48,974 nt of DNA from Pyrinomonadaceae bacterium (lineage in GTDB: Bacteria > Acidobacteriota > Blastocatellia > Pyrinomonadales > Pyrinomonadaceae). Of this stretch, positions 27,648 through 36,987 are shown in pieces; the stretch's first letter is position 1; every line of letters starts with the position of its first letter. The notes under the pieces were generated by a model that saw only the letters and a list, made by a program, of their open reading frames with translations, was not told where the DNA came from and searched no databases. Location of the stretch: contig JAICGQ010000002.1 in assembly GCA_025923035.1 (NCBI GenBank), forward strand, positions 1 to 48,974, read 5' to 3'. The translations under genes and the position numbers were made by a program.

Positions 27648-28904
27648 ATGTCACGACGAACACCAACCTCCCACGTCTGCACAATACTCCTTACGCTAAT
27701 CGTTTTTGCGGGATGTAAATCTGTCGTTACCCGGCAGGACGTACGGCCGCGCGTGCTGCGCGACGTGCCTTCGCAGAATCTCGCGTACCGTCTGAATCCT
27801 GACGCGTCGTTACCGGTTGATCTCAACGCCGAAGATCCGCTCGATAAACTCGAAGCCATCGCAAGCGACTTTACCACCCGACGCACGGACGACGCTCTGC
27901 TGCGCACCGTTAAATCGCCCGATGGATCGCGCGTGCTCGCGGTGTATGCCGCGGGTGATGAAACAGGCGCTTCGTTTCGCATCGATCTGTATAACGTGGA
28001 CGGCCTGTTTATTCGCAACATAGTGCCGCCGGACCTCGCGTGTTACTTCCCGGAAACGGTGACGTGGTCGCCGGACGGTAACTTCATCAACTTCATCGCT
28101 CGTAAACGCGAGGCGCCGAGTCCGACGCCAACTCCGCCCCCAGCAAACATCTTGCCCGATCCCGATCCACAAGCGTCAGTATCGCCGCTGCCGTCGCCTT
28201 CCGTTGCTCCGGTGTTTGCGCCGGTGGAGAGTTACACGACGGAGCAGCTCTACATCTGCGATCGCGACGGGTATGGACTCAAGCCGCTCACTGCGCGCGA
28301 GGGATTGATCTACTTCTATTTTGCGTGGGCGCCCGACGGACACGCGCTCGTTGCGCTGGCGTGCAAGGAAGATGAGTGGATGCAGCGTGAACGCCAGTCG
28401 ATGACGCCGGCGGGCCGTCCTCGTTTGATCGCGCTGGATGGTTCCGAGCGTTTGCTTGATGATGGTTTGACTGAGGCGGAGCCGGTTTGGTCGCCTGACG
28501 CGTCGAAAGTCGCGACGGCGTTCGGAACGGACGTTGCGATCTACGATGCAGGGTCGAGCACGCCGACGCAGGCGCGTATCAACTTGCGCGATCAGCTTCT
28601 CGCGGCGTCAGCCGCTTTCGACGAAGCCGCGAAGAACCGCGCGCCGTCGTCTGCTTCTCCGTCTGCTTCGCCGTCGTCGTCACCTTCGGGAACCGCGCCG
28701 CCTTCGGCCACGCCCGCTTCGTCCGCGTCTCCGGCAGTTTCGCGAGAACCGGCATCGTTCAATCCAATTGTTCGCCTGGAATGGGCCTCACCGGAACGTC
28801 TCTACTTCCAAACCGCGTACGTGCGGCTCAGGCCCATCGAAGCCTTCACCTTCCCGCGCTGGCACCTCTTGAACCTGAGCGCACAAGCCGCGATTCTGAA
28901 GTAG
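27648..28904 (+). CDS. WD40/PD40-like beta-propeller lipoprotein
   Basis: 418 aa; lipobox LIVFAGC; VTWSPDGNFINFIARK, FAWAPDGHALVAL, PVWSPDASKVATAF; Ser/Pro/Ala-rich linkers. Confidence 0.8.
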   Translation: MSRRTPTSHVCTILLTLIVFAGCKSVVTRQDVRPRVLRDVPSQNLAYRLNPDASLPVDLNAEDPLDKLEAIASDFTTRRTDDALLRTVKSPDGSRVLAVYAAGDETGASFRIDLYNVDGLFIRNIVPPDLACYFPETVTWSPDGNFINFIARKREAPSPTPTPPPANILPDPDPQASVSPLPSPSVAPVFAPVESYTTEQLYICDRDGYGLKPLTAREGLIYFYFAWAPDGHALVALACKEDEWMQRERQSMTPAGRPRLIALDGSERLLDDGLTEAEPVWSPDASKVATAFGTDVAIYDAGSSTPTQARINLRDQLLAASAAFDEAAKNRAPSSASPSASPSSSPSGTAPPSATPASSASPAVSREPASFNPIVRLEWASPERLYFQTAYVRLRPIEAFTFPRWHLLNLSAQAAILK

Positions 28905-28911
28905 ACACTTA

Positions 28912-30294
28912 TTAGTTCGAGCGCACCTGGATCGTTGCCGTTGCGTTGTTTCCGGCGGCATCGAACGCACGCGCCTGGATGGTGTGAGTCCGGTTCATCG
29001 GATTCGGCACTCGCCAGACACAACTGTACGGCGCTGTCGTGTCAGTGCACTGCAATCCACCATTAACTAAAAACTCCACGCGTGCAACACCGACGTTGTC
29101 ACTCGCCGTCGCCGTGATCGTCACGTTCGACTTGCGTGCGACGATGGCGTTGTTCGCCGGATTCGTGATCGCAACTGTCGGCGCGATGTTGTCTGCGCCG
29201 GCTGAGAATCCGATTCTGTTGACTGAGCCTGCACCACGCGCCAGGTAGTAAAGAAACCCGTCCGGCGAGACTTTCAGATCGACGGGAAGACTGATCCCGG
29301 TTGCGAAATCCGAAACGGCATTACCGGCGGAAGGATCGAGCCGGCGGATCCACCCACCACAGAAATCAGCGAAGAAATAGTTGCCGATGAAGTTGGACGG
29401 AAACTGCGGCGCCTGCGGGTTGTAAAACGCGCCGCCCGTGATCGCGCACGTTTGCGCGTCGTTCATGTAAGCGAATATCGGATCGCGAAAGCTTGGGTTC
29501 GGCGGATTACAAAAACCTTCGCACGTGGGCCAACCGTAATTCGATCCGGCAATACCGTCGTTGATCTCTTCCCACGTGTTCTGTCCGACGTCGTTGATGA
29601 ACATGCGGCTCGTGTTGCCCTGGAAGGAGAACGTGAACGGGTTGCGTAGACCAAGGGCCCAGATAGTTTGGTTTGCGCCAGTGGTTTGGTTGATGAATGG
29701 ATTGTCGGGCGGAACACCTCCGGTAGACGTCATGCGCAACATCTTGCCGAGCCGAGTCGACAACGACTGCGCGTTCGCGGCGTTGGCGTTCTCGCCGACC
29801 GCCACGTAGAGATTGCCATCGGGTCCGAAGTGCATCGCACCACCGTTGTGGTTCGTCGCAGAGCTGAGGTTCGGCAGTTCCATGATGATCGTTTCGCTGC
29901 CGGCTAACGCAACGTCGCCGGACGCGGTGAAACGACTGATGCGATTGTGAATCGTCGGTGTTGTGGCGGTGTAATAGATATAGACCAGTTGATTGGAAAC
30001 GAAGTTTGGATCAAAGGCGATGCCGAGCAGTCCGCGCTCGCCTGATGAATCTACCGTCACGGTAAGAAACGGGGTGGCTAGCAGCGCCCCATTTTTGATC
30101 ACGCGCAACGCGCCGCCCTGTTGGCAAACGAATATGCGCCCGTCGGGAGCGAGTGCCATCGCAGTTGGATTGTTGAGTCCACTAGCGACGACGGCATCGG
30201 TGAATCCGGTGGGAACGGTGGCGGCGGATGCGGTTGTAGCGGCGCTCAGCACGAGTAATGAAACAAATACGAATCGCACGAGTCGAAAAGTCAT
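28912..30294 (-). CDS. PQQ-dependent (soluble glucose/sorbosone type) sugar dehydrogenase with C-terminal Ig-like domain
   Basis: Start chosen at MTFRLV (GGAGG upstream). Same core motifs as 10286-11761; C-terminal VAITNPANNAIVARKSNVTITATASDNVGVARVEFLVNG is Ig-like. Confidence 0.9.
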   Translation of the reverse strand: MTFRLVRFVFVSLLVLSAATTASAATVPTGFTDAVVASGLNNPTAMALAPDGRIFVCQQGGALRVIKNGALLATPFLTVTVDSSGERGLLGIAFDPNFVSNQLVYIYYTATTPTIHNRISRFTASGDVALAGSETIIMELPNLSSATNHNGGAMHFGPDGNLYVAVGENANAANAQSLSTRLGKMLRMTSTGGVPPDNPFINQTTGANQTIWALGLRNPFTFSFQGNTSRMFINDVGQNTWEEINDGIAGSNYGWPTCEGFCNPPNPSFRDPIFAYMNDAQTCAITGGAFYNPQAPQFPSNFIGNYFFADFCGGWIRRLDPSAGNAVSDFATGISLPVDLKVSPDGFLYYLARGAGSVNRIGFSAGADNIAPTVAITNPANNAIVARKSNVTITATASDNVGVARVEFLVNGGLQCTDTTAPYSCVWRVPNPMNRTHTIQARAFDAAGNNATATIQVRSN

Positions 30295-30442
30295 AGAAAC
30301 CTCCACAGCGAAAACGATTGAGCCGGGGCGAGGGCGCGTTTAGTCGGGCATTTGTTAATGTGTCGGATATAGCACTGGGCCGGGAGGAGAAGACCTTGCC
30401 ACGTGTGTGTTTCGAAAGTTTTTCGAGATCGTGTGAGGGATC

Positions 30443-30616
30443 TTATCGTTCGCCGTAAGCCGACGTGTCGACGTTCCAGAAGATGATTGCGAGTAGACCG
30501 ATGAAGATCAGGACCATGAGGACACAGCCGATCGTGAACCGACGCGCCTCGGGCCGCTTATCGGCCATGTAAATGGCGACGAAGTGTTGGAAGATGTGGT
30601 CGATTAGATCGAACAC
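30443..30616 (-). CDS. Small single-TM protein (about 57 aa), missed by the ORF track
   Basis: Manual translation from GTG 30616: (M)FDLIDHIFQHFVAIYMADKRPEARRFTIGCVLMVLIFIGLLAIIFWNVDTSAYGER*. Alternative ATG start at 30568. Confidence 0.55.
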   Translation of the reverse strand: MFDLIDHIFQHFVAIYMADKRPEARRFTIGCVLMVLIFIGLLAIIFWNVDTSAYGER

Positions 30617-30624
30617 GGGGAATC

Positions 30625-31236
30625 TTATTCGTGTTGCCTTACGAACTCCTGAGCGGCTTCTTTGGTTGCGAACAAATAGAGGCCAAGATGATCGAACCGT
30701 GCGGCTGAACCGTTATGAGGAACTCCTGCTCGTGAGGCCTGGTGCAAAAAGAACCGGACCTTCGTTGTTCCTTCCGGTACTTGAAAAATGCCCGACATCT
30801 TGACCCACTGATCTGCGGCGTTCGTGTGCGCGCGCATCCTTTGACCTTGCAGATACTCGAGTATCTCTTTTCCATCTGCACCACGTGGCTGCATCATGTA
30901 GCCATGCAAGTAGGGTAAACCAGTGATTGCGCCGTCCACATTGATCCGCTCGCTGGCGCCCTGTCCTATAAACACAACGTATTGTCCGGCAGCGTCTTTC
31001 GGCAGCTCGACGTCTTGATAGAAGCTTCCGCCATTGCGAACGACAAAATGCGGATCGTTAGCGCCGGCTGATTCGATCGCAGCCTCCCCCGAGGCTCGCC
31101 ACGACTGTTCACCAAGATCGGCATTGGGATTTTGCAACAGATTTTGCGACTGCGCGTTGACAGGAGCGTTAACGATCAGCATGAGCAGAGGCAGCCAGAG
31201 TGTTTTGCGAATCATGATGGAGAGATCTACCACCAT
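30625..31236 (-). CDS. Secreted hypothetical protein, carbohydrate-binding-like fold possible
   Basis: 203 aa; signal peptide; NLLQNPNADLGEQSWRASGEAAIESAGANDPHFVVRNGGSFYQDVELP resembles the start of a CBM-like jelly roll. Confidence 0.7.
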   Translation of the reverse strand: MVVDLSIMIRKTLWLPLLMLIVNAPVNAQSQNLLQNPNADLGEQSWRASGEAAIESAGANDPHFVVRNGGSFYQDVELPKDAAGQYVVFIGQGASERINVDGAITGLPYLHGYMMQPRGADGKEILEYLQGQRMRAHTNAADQWVKMSGIFQVPEGTTKVRFFLHQASRAGVPHNGSAARFDHLGLYLFATKEAAQEFVRQHE

Positions 31237-31288
31237 TCCTATTGTCGTTTCAATGGAACAAAGTGCTGTTAGAAGAGGTCTAAATCAC

Positions 31289-32980
31289 ATGCCCTTCCTT
31301 AAATTGTTTCCACTAGCGATTGTGCTCCTGATTGCAAACGCTGCATTGGCCCAGCAGTCGACCACGCCAGGCGATGCGCTGGTGGCGAAGTTGAAGACGC
31401 CCGATCGCCGTGTCCGCGACGTAGCGTTTTCGCCCGATGGCAAACTGCTCGCGGCTGGTTACGGTTTCACTGACGAGGGCGGGATAACGATTTGGAATGT
31501 GGCCGACCAGTCAGTAGTAGTTAACTTGTTGATTGGCACGAAACAAACAGCAGGCATCTCGTGCATCGCGTTTTCAAACGACGGCAAACTGTTTGCGGCC
31601 GGCAGCGACGACGGTGATGTGATGGTGTGGACAGTCGGCGCCTGGCGGACTCCCAAAACTATTTTGCGCAAACGAGGATCAGCGGAAGATCTGAGGTTCG
31701 GTGGGCCAATGCTGGGATTCGCGTCGGAAGACCAAGCGCTTCTTTACAACCTTAAAACCAGGGAAGTGATCGTATTAGCGTCCAGAACCGAACCTGCGGG
31801 CTCGTTCTCGGAAATCTCATTTACCCGTGACAGCAAGACAGTTGCTGTTTCCGGCGCCCGTAAAGCTTTGCTCTGGAACGTCGAAACGAGGCAGCAAATC
31901 GATACTCACGACATGAAAGCCTTTGGCTTCTTCGGCAGTCTGTCGCCAACCGGAAGATACTTCATCGTGGGCGGTGGTGCGATTTTCGGCAAGAAGGCAG
32001 TTCACATCTGGAACGTAAATGAAAAGAAGCTCGTTAGTGAGCTCACGGATTTCAGGGCCGGACTCTTCTCGGTGGCGATCTCGCATTCGGAAAGTCTTTT
32101 TGCCCTGGCCGGCGGAGATTACGGCGCCGGCGGCGGCCATTTGAGTTTGTGGAGCGTCGACGACGCGCGGGAAATTGCGTACACGCAATTTGGTACGACT
32201 CCGATCAGGGGTATTGAGTTCAGTCCTGATGACGCAATGCTGGCTGCCGGTGGCGAGGGATTCGTACTGCTCTATGCAGTGGATCGCCTGAAAGGACCAG
32301 CAGTTAAAAAACAAGAATCATCGCTGTGCGGCGAGATCGTAGTCGAAGGCGACCGCGCGTTCGTGCGTTCGCTGGCGCAGGTGCCGTTGCCGATGAGGGA
32401 CTTCGGTTATCCGTGGCGTCAGGAGATCGTCAACGCGAATACGATTGCGGGGAACGTCGGCTCAGCCGTAGTGCTAAACGATTGGTCCATCGAGAGCACC
32501 GCGGCGGGCGATCGCGCTCGTATTGCGGGTTTTCGCTCATTGATCGACGATCGCGCGCGAGTAAATCCCGATCACATCGTTCTTGGTTATGTGCAAAACC
32601 CGGGGTGGAGTGACGGCTTTATCGCGAAGATATACAGCGACGGGCGGTTTGTCGCGACGAATACCCAGGGGAAGTGCCTTTCATATGGTTCACTGGTCGA
32701 CTTGAAAACAGACTTCGTGACCGTGAGAGACCGTTTGATTAGCCGGGGTATCATCGACGTGGGAAAAGATCCGCTTACGCTGGGGACCGACCATTACGGT
32801 ACAGCATTCATTGAGATCACAATTAACGGCGTTACGGAGCTGCGTAGTGATGCTGATGATTTGAGAGTGCTGCTCAATGGTGGTCCGGCTAAGAAGCGCG
32901 AGGCATTTAGCCGCATCTTCAAACCGGAAAAAGAGTTTATTGACTCGATGTTGAAGGCGGGGATGAAGCTGCCGCAGTAA
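31289..32980 (+). CDS. WD40-repeat protein, secreted
   Basis: Start reassigned to ATG 31289 (MPFLKLFPLAIVLLIANAALAQQ; AGAAGAGG upstream). Blades DVAFSPDGKLLAAGYGF, CIAFSNDGKLFAAGSDDGDVMVW, GIEFSPDDAMLAAGGEGFV. Confidence 0.85.
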   Translation: MPFLKLFPLAIVLLIANAALAQQSTTPGDALVAKLKTPDRRVRDVAFSPDGKLLAAGYGFTDEGGITIWNVADQSVVVNLLIGTKQTAGISCIAFSNDGKLFAAGSDDGDVMVWTVGAWRTPKTILRKRGSAEDLRFGGPMLGFASEDQALLYNLKTREVIVLASRTEPAGSFSEISFTRDSKTVAVSGARKALLWNVETRQQIDTHDMKAFGFFGSLSPTGRYFIVGGGAIFGKKAVHIWNVNEKKLVSELTDFRAGLFSVAISHSESLFALAGGDYGAGGGHLSLWSVDDAREIAYTQFGTTPIRGIEFSPDDAMLAAGGEGFVLLYAVDRLKGPAVKKQESSLCGEIVVEGDRAFVRSLAQVPLPMRDFGYPWRQEIVNANTIAGNVGSAVVLNDWSIESTAAGDRARIAGFRSLIDDRARVNPDHIVLGYVQNPGWSDGFIAKIYSDGRFVATNTQGKCLSYGSLVDLKTDFVTVRDRLISRGIIDVGKDPLTLGTDHYGTAFIEITINGVTELRSDADDLRVLLNGGPAKKREAFSRIFKPEKEFIDSMLKAGMKLPQ

Positions 32981-33007
32981 TGCGAATCAGGTGTTTGGGG
33001 CGGGCGT

Positions 33008-33036
33008 TTGTCGCCATCGGAGCCGCAAGCTACAAT
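33008..33036 (+). promoter_or_regulatory. Candidate sigma70-type promoter for the tRNA gene
   Basis: TTGTCG-17 nt-TACAAT, 31 nt before the mature tRNA 5' end. Confidence 0.5.
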
Positions 33037-33067
33037 TCCCGCGACCTACAGTCATCCTCACCTTTGT

Positions 33068-33143
33068 GCCCCTGTAGCTCAACGGTTAGAGCAGCAGACT
33101 CATAATCTGTTGGTTCGGGGTTCGAATCCCTGCGGGGGCACCA
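33068..33143 (+). tRNA. tRNA with CAU anticodon (Met or Ile2), CCA encoded
   Basis: GCCCCTGTAGCTCAACGGTTAGAGCAGCAGACTCATAATCTGTTGGTTCGGGGTTCGAATCCCTGCGGGGGCACCA folds as a cloverleaf. Acceptor GCCCCTG/CGGGGGC, anticodon loop CTCATAA, T-loop TTCGAAT. Confidence 0.95.
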
Positions 33144-33361
33144 GTGAAATCATAAAGACGGGCAGCAATAAGGCTGCGCATTTCTTTCTCCATACTCGCA
33201 ATTCTGACAGGATGCAACCGGGAGACCGCAGGATCTCACACCGTTGCGTGAAATTCCCCGCCTGTAAGCCTTAATTCCCAAGAAAACTTCGGAATGACGG
33301 ACGGCATTAAGGTTGCTCTAACAAAACAAACACGAGAACGGAGGAACAAGGAAGACCAAAA

Positions 33362-33724
33362 ATGATCAGCGACGAACGTTACATTCTTGAACAACTTCTA
33401 CTGGAAATCGATTTTTTCCGAAAGGGCGGAGTTGTTCGACTGCTGGATACACCATGGTTATTGAAGTCTCTCTTTCAGGATTCCTTAATCCATTTAGATC
33501 ATGGTTTCCAGCCTCAGATGCGTCCGTGCGGTGAATGTCAACCGTTCAATTTTGTGTCGCCCTCTCATCACTTCGACGATGTGCCTTGTCATCACACTTT
33601 TGAAAATGAAGTTGCTGTGAACATCGGGCAGTCGGACGATTACGACGTGCCACGCGGTTTTGAACACGCAGTGACGAATTGGCTTCGAGCGAGAATGACA
33701 GGGCTTAAGAATACTTCCCACTGA
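33362..33724 (+). CDS. Hypothetical Cys/His-rich small protein
   Basis: 120 aa; contains RPCGECQ and DVPCHH; purine-rich AGGAAGACC upstream of the ATG. No recognised family. Confidence 0.45.
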   Translation: MISDERYILEQLLLEIDFFRKGGVVRLLDTPWLLKSLFQDSLIHLDHGFQPQMRPCGECQPFNFVSPSHHFDDVPCHHTFENEVAVNIGQSDDYDVPRGFEHAVTNWLRARMTGLKNTSH

Positions 33725-33791
33725 ATCAAAATAGAGCAGACGTCTTCTGTAGCCTACCGCCGGAGCGAGTGATTATTCCTCATCGACCCCT

Positions 33792-36569
33792 CTATTCAGT
33801 TGTAGACGTTGCCGGATTCGAATCAGCCCACGAGCCGACTTGGTAGGTTGGAGCCGGTGACGGGCCGGATGGTCCATCGCTCAGATCTGTTTGACGGGCG
33901 ATGTATGGGCGCTTGAAGAACTTTGCAAGTTCATCAATCAATATGCATAAAGTCACCACCACCGCCACGTAACCGATACTCCAGAAGCTCAGTTGAACCG
34001 CAAAGCCAAGCGCTGCGGCGAAACCGGCTAACCTCATGCTCGCTTTAGCGAACGCCTCCGCTTGAAAAGAAGTTACCGTGGGCGAACTCGTGATTTCAGG
34101 AAAAACAGGTTCATCGATCCGTGAGAGGCTCGGCGGAGACGGCGGAAACTCTTCCCGTCCACTAAGCCACACCTCCAATTGTTTGTGCAGTGAACCGATC
34201 GCACGTCGCCCCTGGAACATCGAGCTTTGACCGACAGCTACAAAATGAATGACGTTGTTTGCGACATGCGAATTCTGCCGCCACGTGACGTACAGATTCT
34301 TCTCCGCCAGCCATTCAGGATCGGCGTCAGCAGCGCACACTTCGGTAACCTGGCTGCGCTCGAGAGCGAACTCAATCCGCTCTCCAAAGTAGTAGAGCTT
34401 CTCACGCGTCACCCACACCAGACCGATATCCCAGAACTTATATCCTTCGAACGTTCGCGACTCGCCTGCAGGCGCCAGACCCACGAGCGTCCCATATTTC
34501 GCGATCTCGGTCAGTCCGCGCGCTTCGAAACGTGCTCGTAGTTGACTAGCAAGACCGCGCTGGCCCCAGTAGATCCATTTGTTGCGGACAAGTTGACCGA
34601 CTGCGAGCGAAAGAACCAGCCCGGCGACGGCTGTGACTGAGATCCAAAACGGTGACTCAACGCGGTCTAACATCCAGGCAAACGGAATTGGTGTAACGAC
34701 TAAAGTCGCACAGACCGTCAGCCCAAAGCGCCCACGATACTTTGCCTTCAAATCACTCGGGAAAATCGGCCTTTCAGTTTCGAGTGTTTCAACTGAGGGG
34801 TAACTGCTTTCGGCTACTGTCGCCGTGTCTGAGACGAGCGATTGAAATCGCTCAGACGAGATGCGATGTGTGTTGGCGATGTCTGCAAGGCGGCGCATCG
34901 AATTCGGGTGCGTTTCAATCGACTTACCCCAGCCGCCGGAATGTAGTGGCATCAGATTTAGCCGCGAGAGTTTTGCAAACCCGGAAATGAACGCCTCCGG
35001 ATCGCCTGTCAAACTGATCCCTATTGCATCTGCTTTCCGCTCGTTTTTACGTGAGATGAAGAATATGACGAGTGATCCGATCGCCAGCGTCGCGGAGAAC
35101 ATCACGGGGATCGAGTGTTGAGCGTCGATCACTTTCTGCAGGGTCATAACCACGACATTCGTAACGATCATCACCACGAGCATCACAGTGTTGGATGTGT
35201 GCGGGTGTTTCTCCTTAAGGTGTCCTATCTCATGAGCGATGATCGCATCCACTTCGCGTCTGCTAAGGTTCTTGATCAGCGAGTTGGAGATCATTACCGT
35301 GTCGTCGCTTCTGGCGAATGCGTTTGAAAGCTGGGCCCGATCCTCAGGCAGAACATAGATCTGCTTCAGCAGGACGCCGGCCTGTCGCGCTAGTTCGAAA
35401 ATGCGGTCTCGCAGTTCCCCGGAAGTCAGTGCATGAACCTTTGACCCCCACACCTTCGTTAAGCTGTTGTTCAGTAGAAGCCAGACGACAAAGCCAATCA
35501 CGCCGAACAGTGCCGCCTGCCGCAGGCTGCGACTGAGTGAGTTGATAATGAGGACCAGGAGAATGAGAGGCATCAGCGAGAACACATTCAACCAGATGAT
35601 TCGCTGAACAACCTTTCGCGGAGACCATTCCACCGCCTGCACGAATCGATAGATTCTCGCGGAAGCAAAGTGACAGAGAAACATAACCGCAATTAGCGGC
35701 GCAAAGTAGCTAACGATGATGACAGACTGACTGACGCGCACACCATAGGGTCGGAATGCGTACGAGATCACTTCGTACAAGCCTGAAAAAGCACCGACGG
35801 GTAACCAGATCAGCCAGAGCGCGAAGAGCAGCCTGTGCAGGAAAAGCAGATGAGTGCCCCATAGTTGTTCTGGACGCTCCGCGAACTTCGGCGCCGATAG
35901 ACTCCGGCCGATGATCCACAGAGGCGGCAGCAAGAGAAACAGAAACAGCGGTGTTGCTCTAATTAGAATGTCTAAGGCGCTGTAGCCTTTCGCAAGGTCA
36001 AAGCCAACTACGTGGGGCTGACGAACGTCGATTTCGAGCTTGTGAAAGTTCAGAAAAATGCGTCCGTCAATCGATCGTTCTTCTGTGCCGGCTATCTTAA
36101 CTTTGTAATTGTTTTCAAACATCACCCAGATCTTTAACCGTTCGATCTCTTGCGCCCTTAACGTTTCGAGTAAGGGTTCGAGGTCGACCTGGCACCATGA
36201 TTTCAATCCCTTGCCAGTGAAGGCGTTTGGCCCCTCACCGGAGATCGTGGTCCAGTAATCTTGAGTACCAAATTCGTCGAGTTCTTCCTTTTCGGCGCGC
36301 GACTGCGTTGGCGCCTCGAAGTAGACCGGGAAGCGAAAAGCTTGCTTCAGACTGCGCTCGAGCTGCGTTCTGTCTTTGACACGGAGTGGCACTCCGAGAG
36401 TGAAGCGAGCGCGCTCCAGCGGATCGAAGTCAATACTCAGCCACGCGTCATTAAGTGATGCTTGCGGATCCGGAAGTCCGTCGTCCTGAGCCCGCAACGG
36501 CAACGGTGTAGCGAGAAGTATCGTTAGAAATGCAAGGCAAATCAGGGGGAAAGGGCGGTGAGTTTTCAT
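33792..36569 (-). CDS. M48 family membrane metallopeptidase, large
   Basis: 925 aa; AIIAHEIGHLKEKHPHTSNTVMLV with several TM helices; RKNERKADAIGISLTGDPEAF. Confidence 0.9.
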   Translation of the reverse strand: MKTHRPFPLICLAFLTILLATPLPLRAQDDGLPDPQASLNDAWLSIDFDPLERARFTLGVPLRVKDRTQLERSLKQAFRFPVYFEAPTQSRAEKEELDEFGTQDYWTTISGEGPNAFTGKGLKSWCQVDLEPLLETLRAQEIERLKIWVMFENNYKVKIAGTEERSIDGRIFLNFHKLEIDVRQPHVVGFDLAKGYSALDILIRATPLFLFLLLPPLWIIGRSLSAPKFAERPEQLWGTHLLFLHRLLFALWLIWLPVGAFSGLYEVISYAFRPYGVRVSQSVIIVSYFAPLIAVMFLCHFASARIYRFVQAVEWSPRKVVQRIIWLNVFSLMPLILLVLIINSLSRSLRQAALFGVIGFVVWLLLNNSLTKVWGSKVHALTSGELRDRIFELARQAGVLLKQIYVLPEDRAQLSNAFARSDDTVMISNSLIKNLSRREVDAIIAHEIGHLKEKHPHTSNTVMLVVMIVTNVVVMTLQKVIDAQHSIPVMFSATLAIGSLVIFFISRKNERKADAIGISLTGDPEAFISGFAKLSRLNLMPLHSGGWGKSIETHPNSMRRLADIANTHRISSERFQSLVSDTATVAESSYPSVETLETERPIFPSDLKAKYRGRFGLTVCATLVVTPIPFAWMLDRVESPFWISVTAVAGLVLSLAVGQLVRNKWIYWGQRGLASQLRARFEARGLTEIAKYGTLVGLAPAGESRTFEGYKFWDIGLVWVTREKLYYFGERIEFALERSQVTEVCAADADPEWLAEKNLYVTWRQNSHVANNVIHFVAVGQSSMFQGRRAIGSLHKQLEVWLSGREEFPPSPPSLSRIDEPVFPEITSSPTVTSFQAEAFAKASMRLAGFAAALGFAVQLSFWSIGYVAVVVTLCILIDELAKFFKRPYIARQTDLSDGPSGPSPAPTYQVGSWADSNPATSTTE

Positions 36570-36842
36570 AGGCTCATTGGTTCATGGCACGATGGTGGGT
36601 GATTCATAAGCGGCGAATGCGCATTGCGGTATGGACAAAATGCTCGCCAGTTTTGTGGTGGATTTCGTGAGGTAACGGGACGTGGCTCAAACCCTCACCG
36701 GGCTAAGAGCCTAACTGACTTATAGACGGTGCTTCCCGAAATATCAAGGTTTTTGGTGAAAATAATCGGTTGCTTCAGGGCCGAACCCCCTGCGGCAAAT
36801 GTGTACACTCCAGATCTTTTAAGCTACTTTTTTGTGTTCACC

Positions 36843-36871
36843 TTGATTCGCTCAATGTATGAGTGTATAGG
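36843..36871 (+). promoter_or_regulatory. Candidate sigma70-type promoter for the PEP-CTERM gene
   Basis: TTGATT-17 nt-TATAGG, implying a leader of about 110 nt before ATG 36988. Confidence 0.35.
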
Positions 36872-36987
36872 ACGACTTACCCCCCGAACCAAACAAACTA
36901 ACTGGGCGGGCCGGTTCTCTTCCCTTAGCCTCTACGCCAAGTGTAGTCAGCTAACGTCTTGTTCCAACGAGGGAAAGGAATTGGTCC

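Noticed and set aside
28640-28740. Short tandem-like TCTGCTTCTCCGTCTGCTTCGCCG sequence, considered as a CRISPR or minisatellite
   Set aside because: It is codon-level redundancy of a Ser/Pro/Ala-rich linker inside the PD40 lipoprotein, with no spacers.
33008-33274. 88-aa ORF around the tRNA
   Set aside because: Translates through the tRNA gene; not a protein.
33144-33361. Possible att site or integrated element downstream of the tRNA
   Set aside because: No duplicated tRNA 3' end, integrase or recombinase seen in the window.
36570-36987. Possible riboswitch (c-di-GMP or similar) before the PEP-CTERM gene
   Set aside because: I could not find conserved core motifs or convincing pairing by eye; a covariance search (Infernal/Rfam) would be needed.
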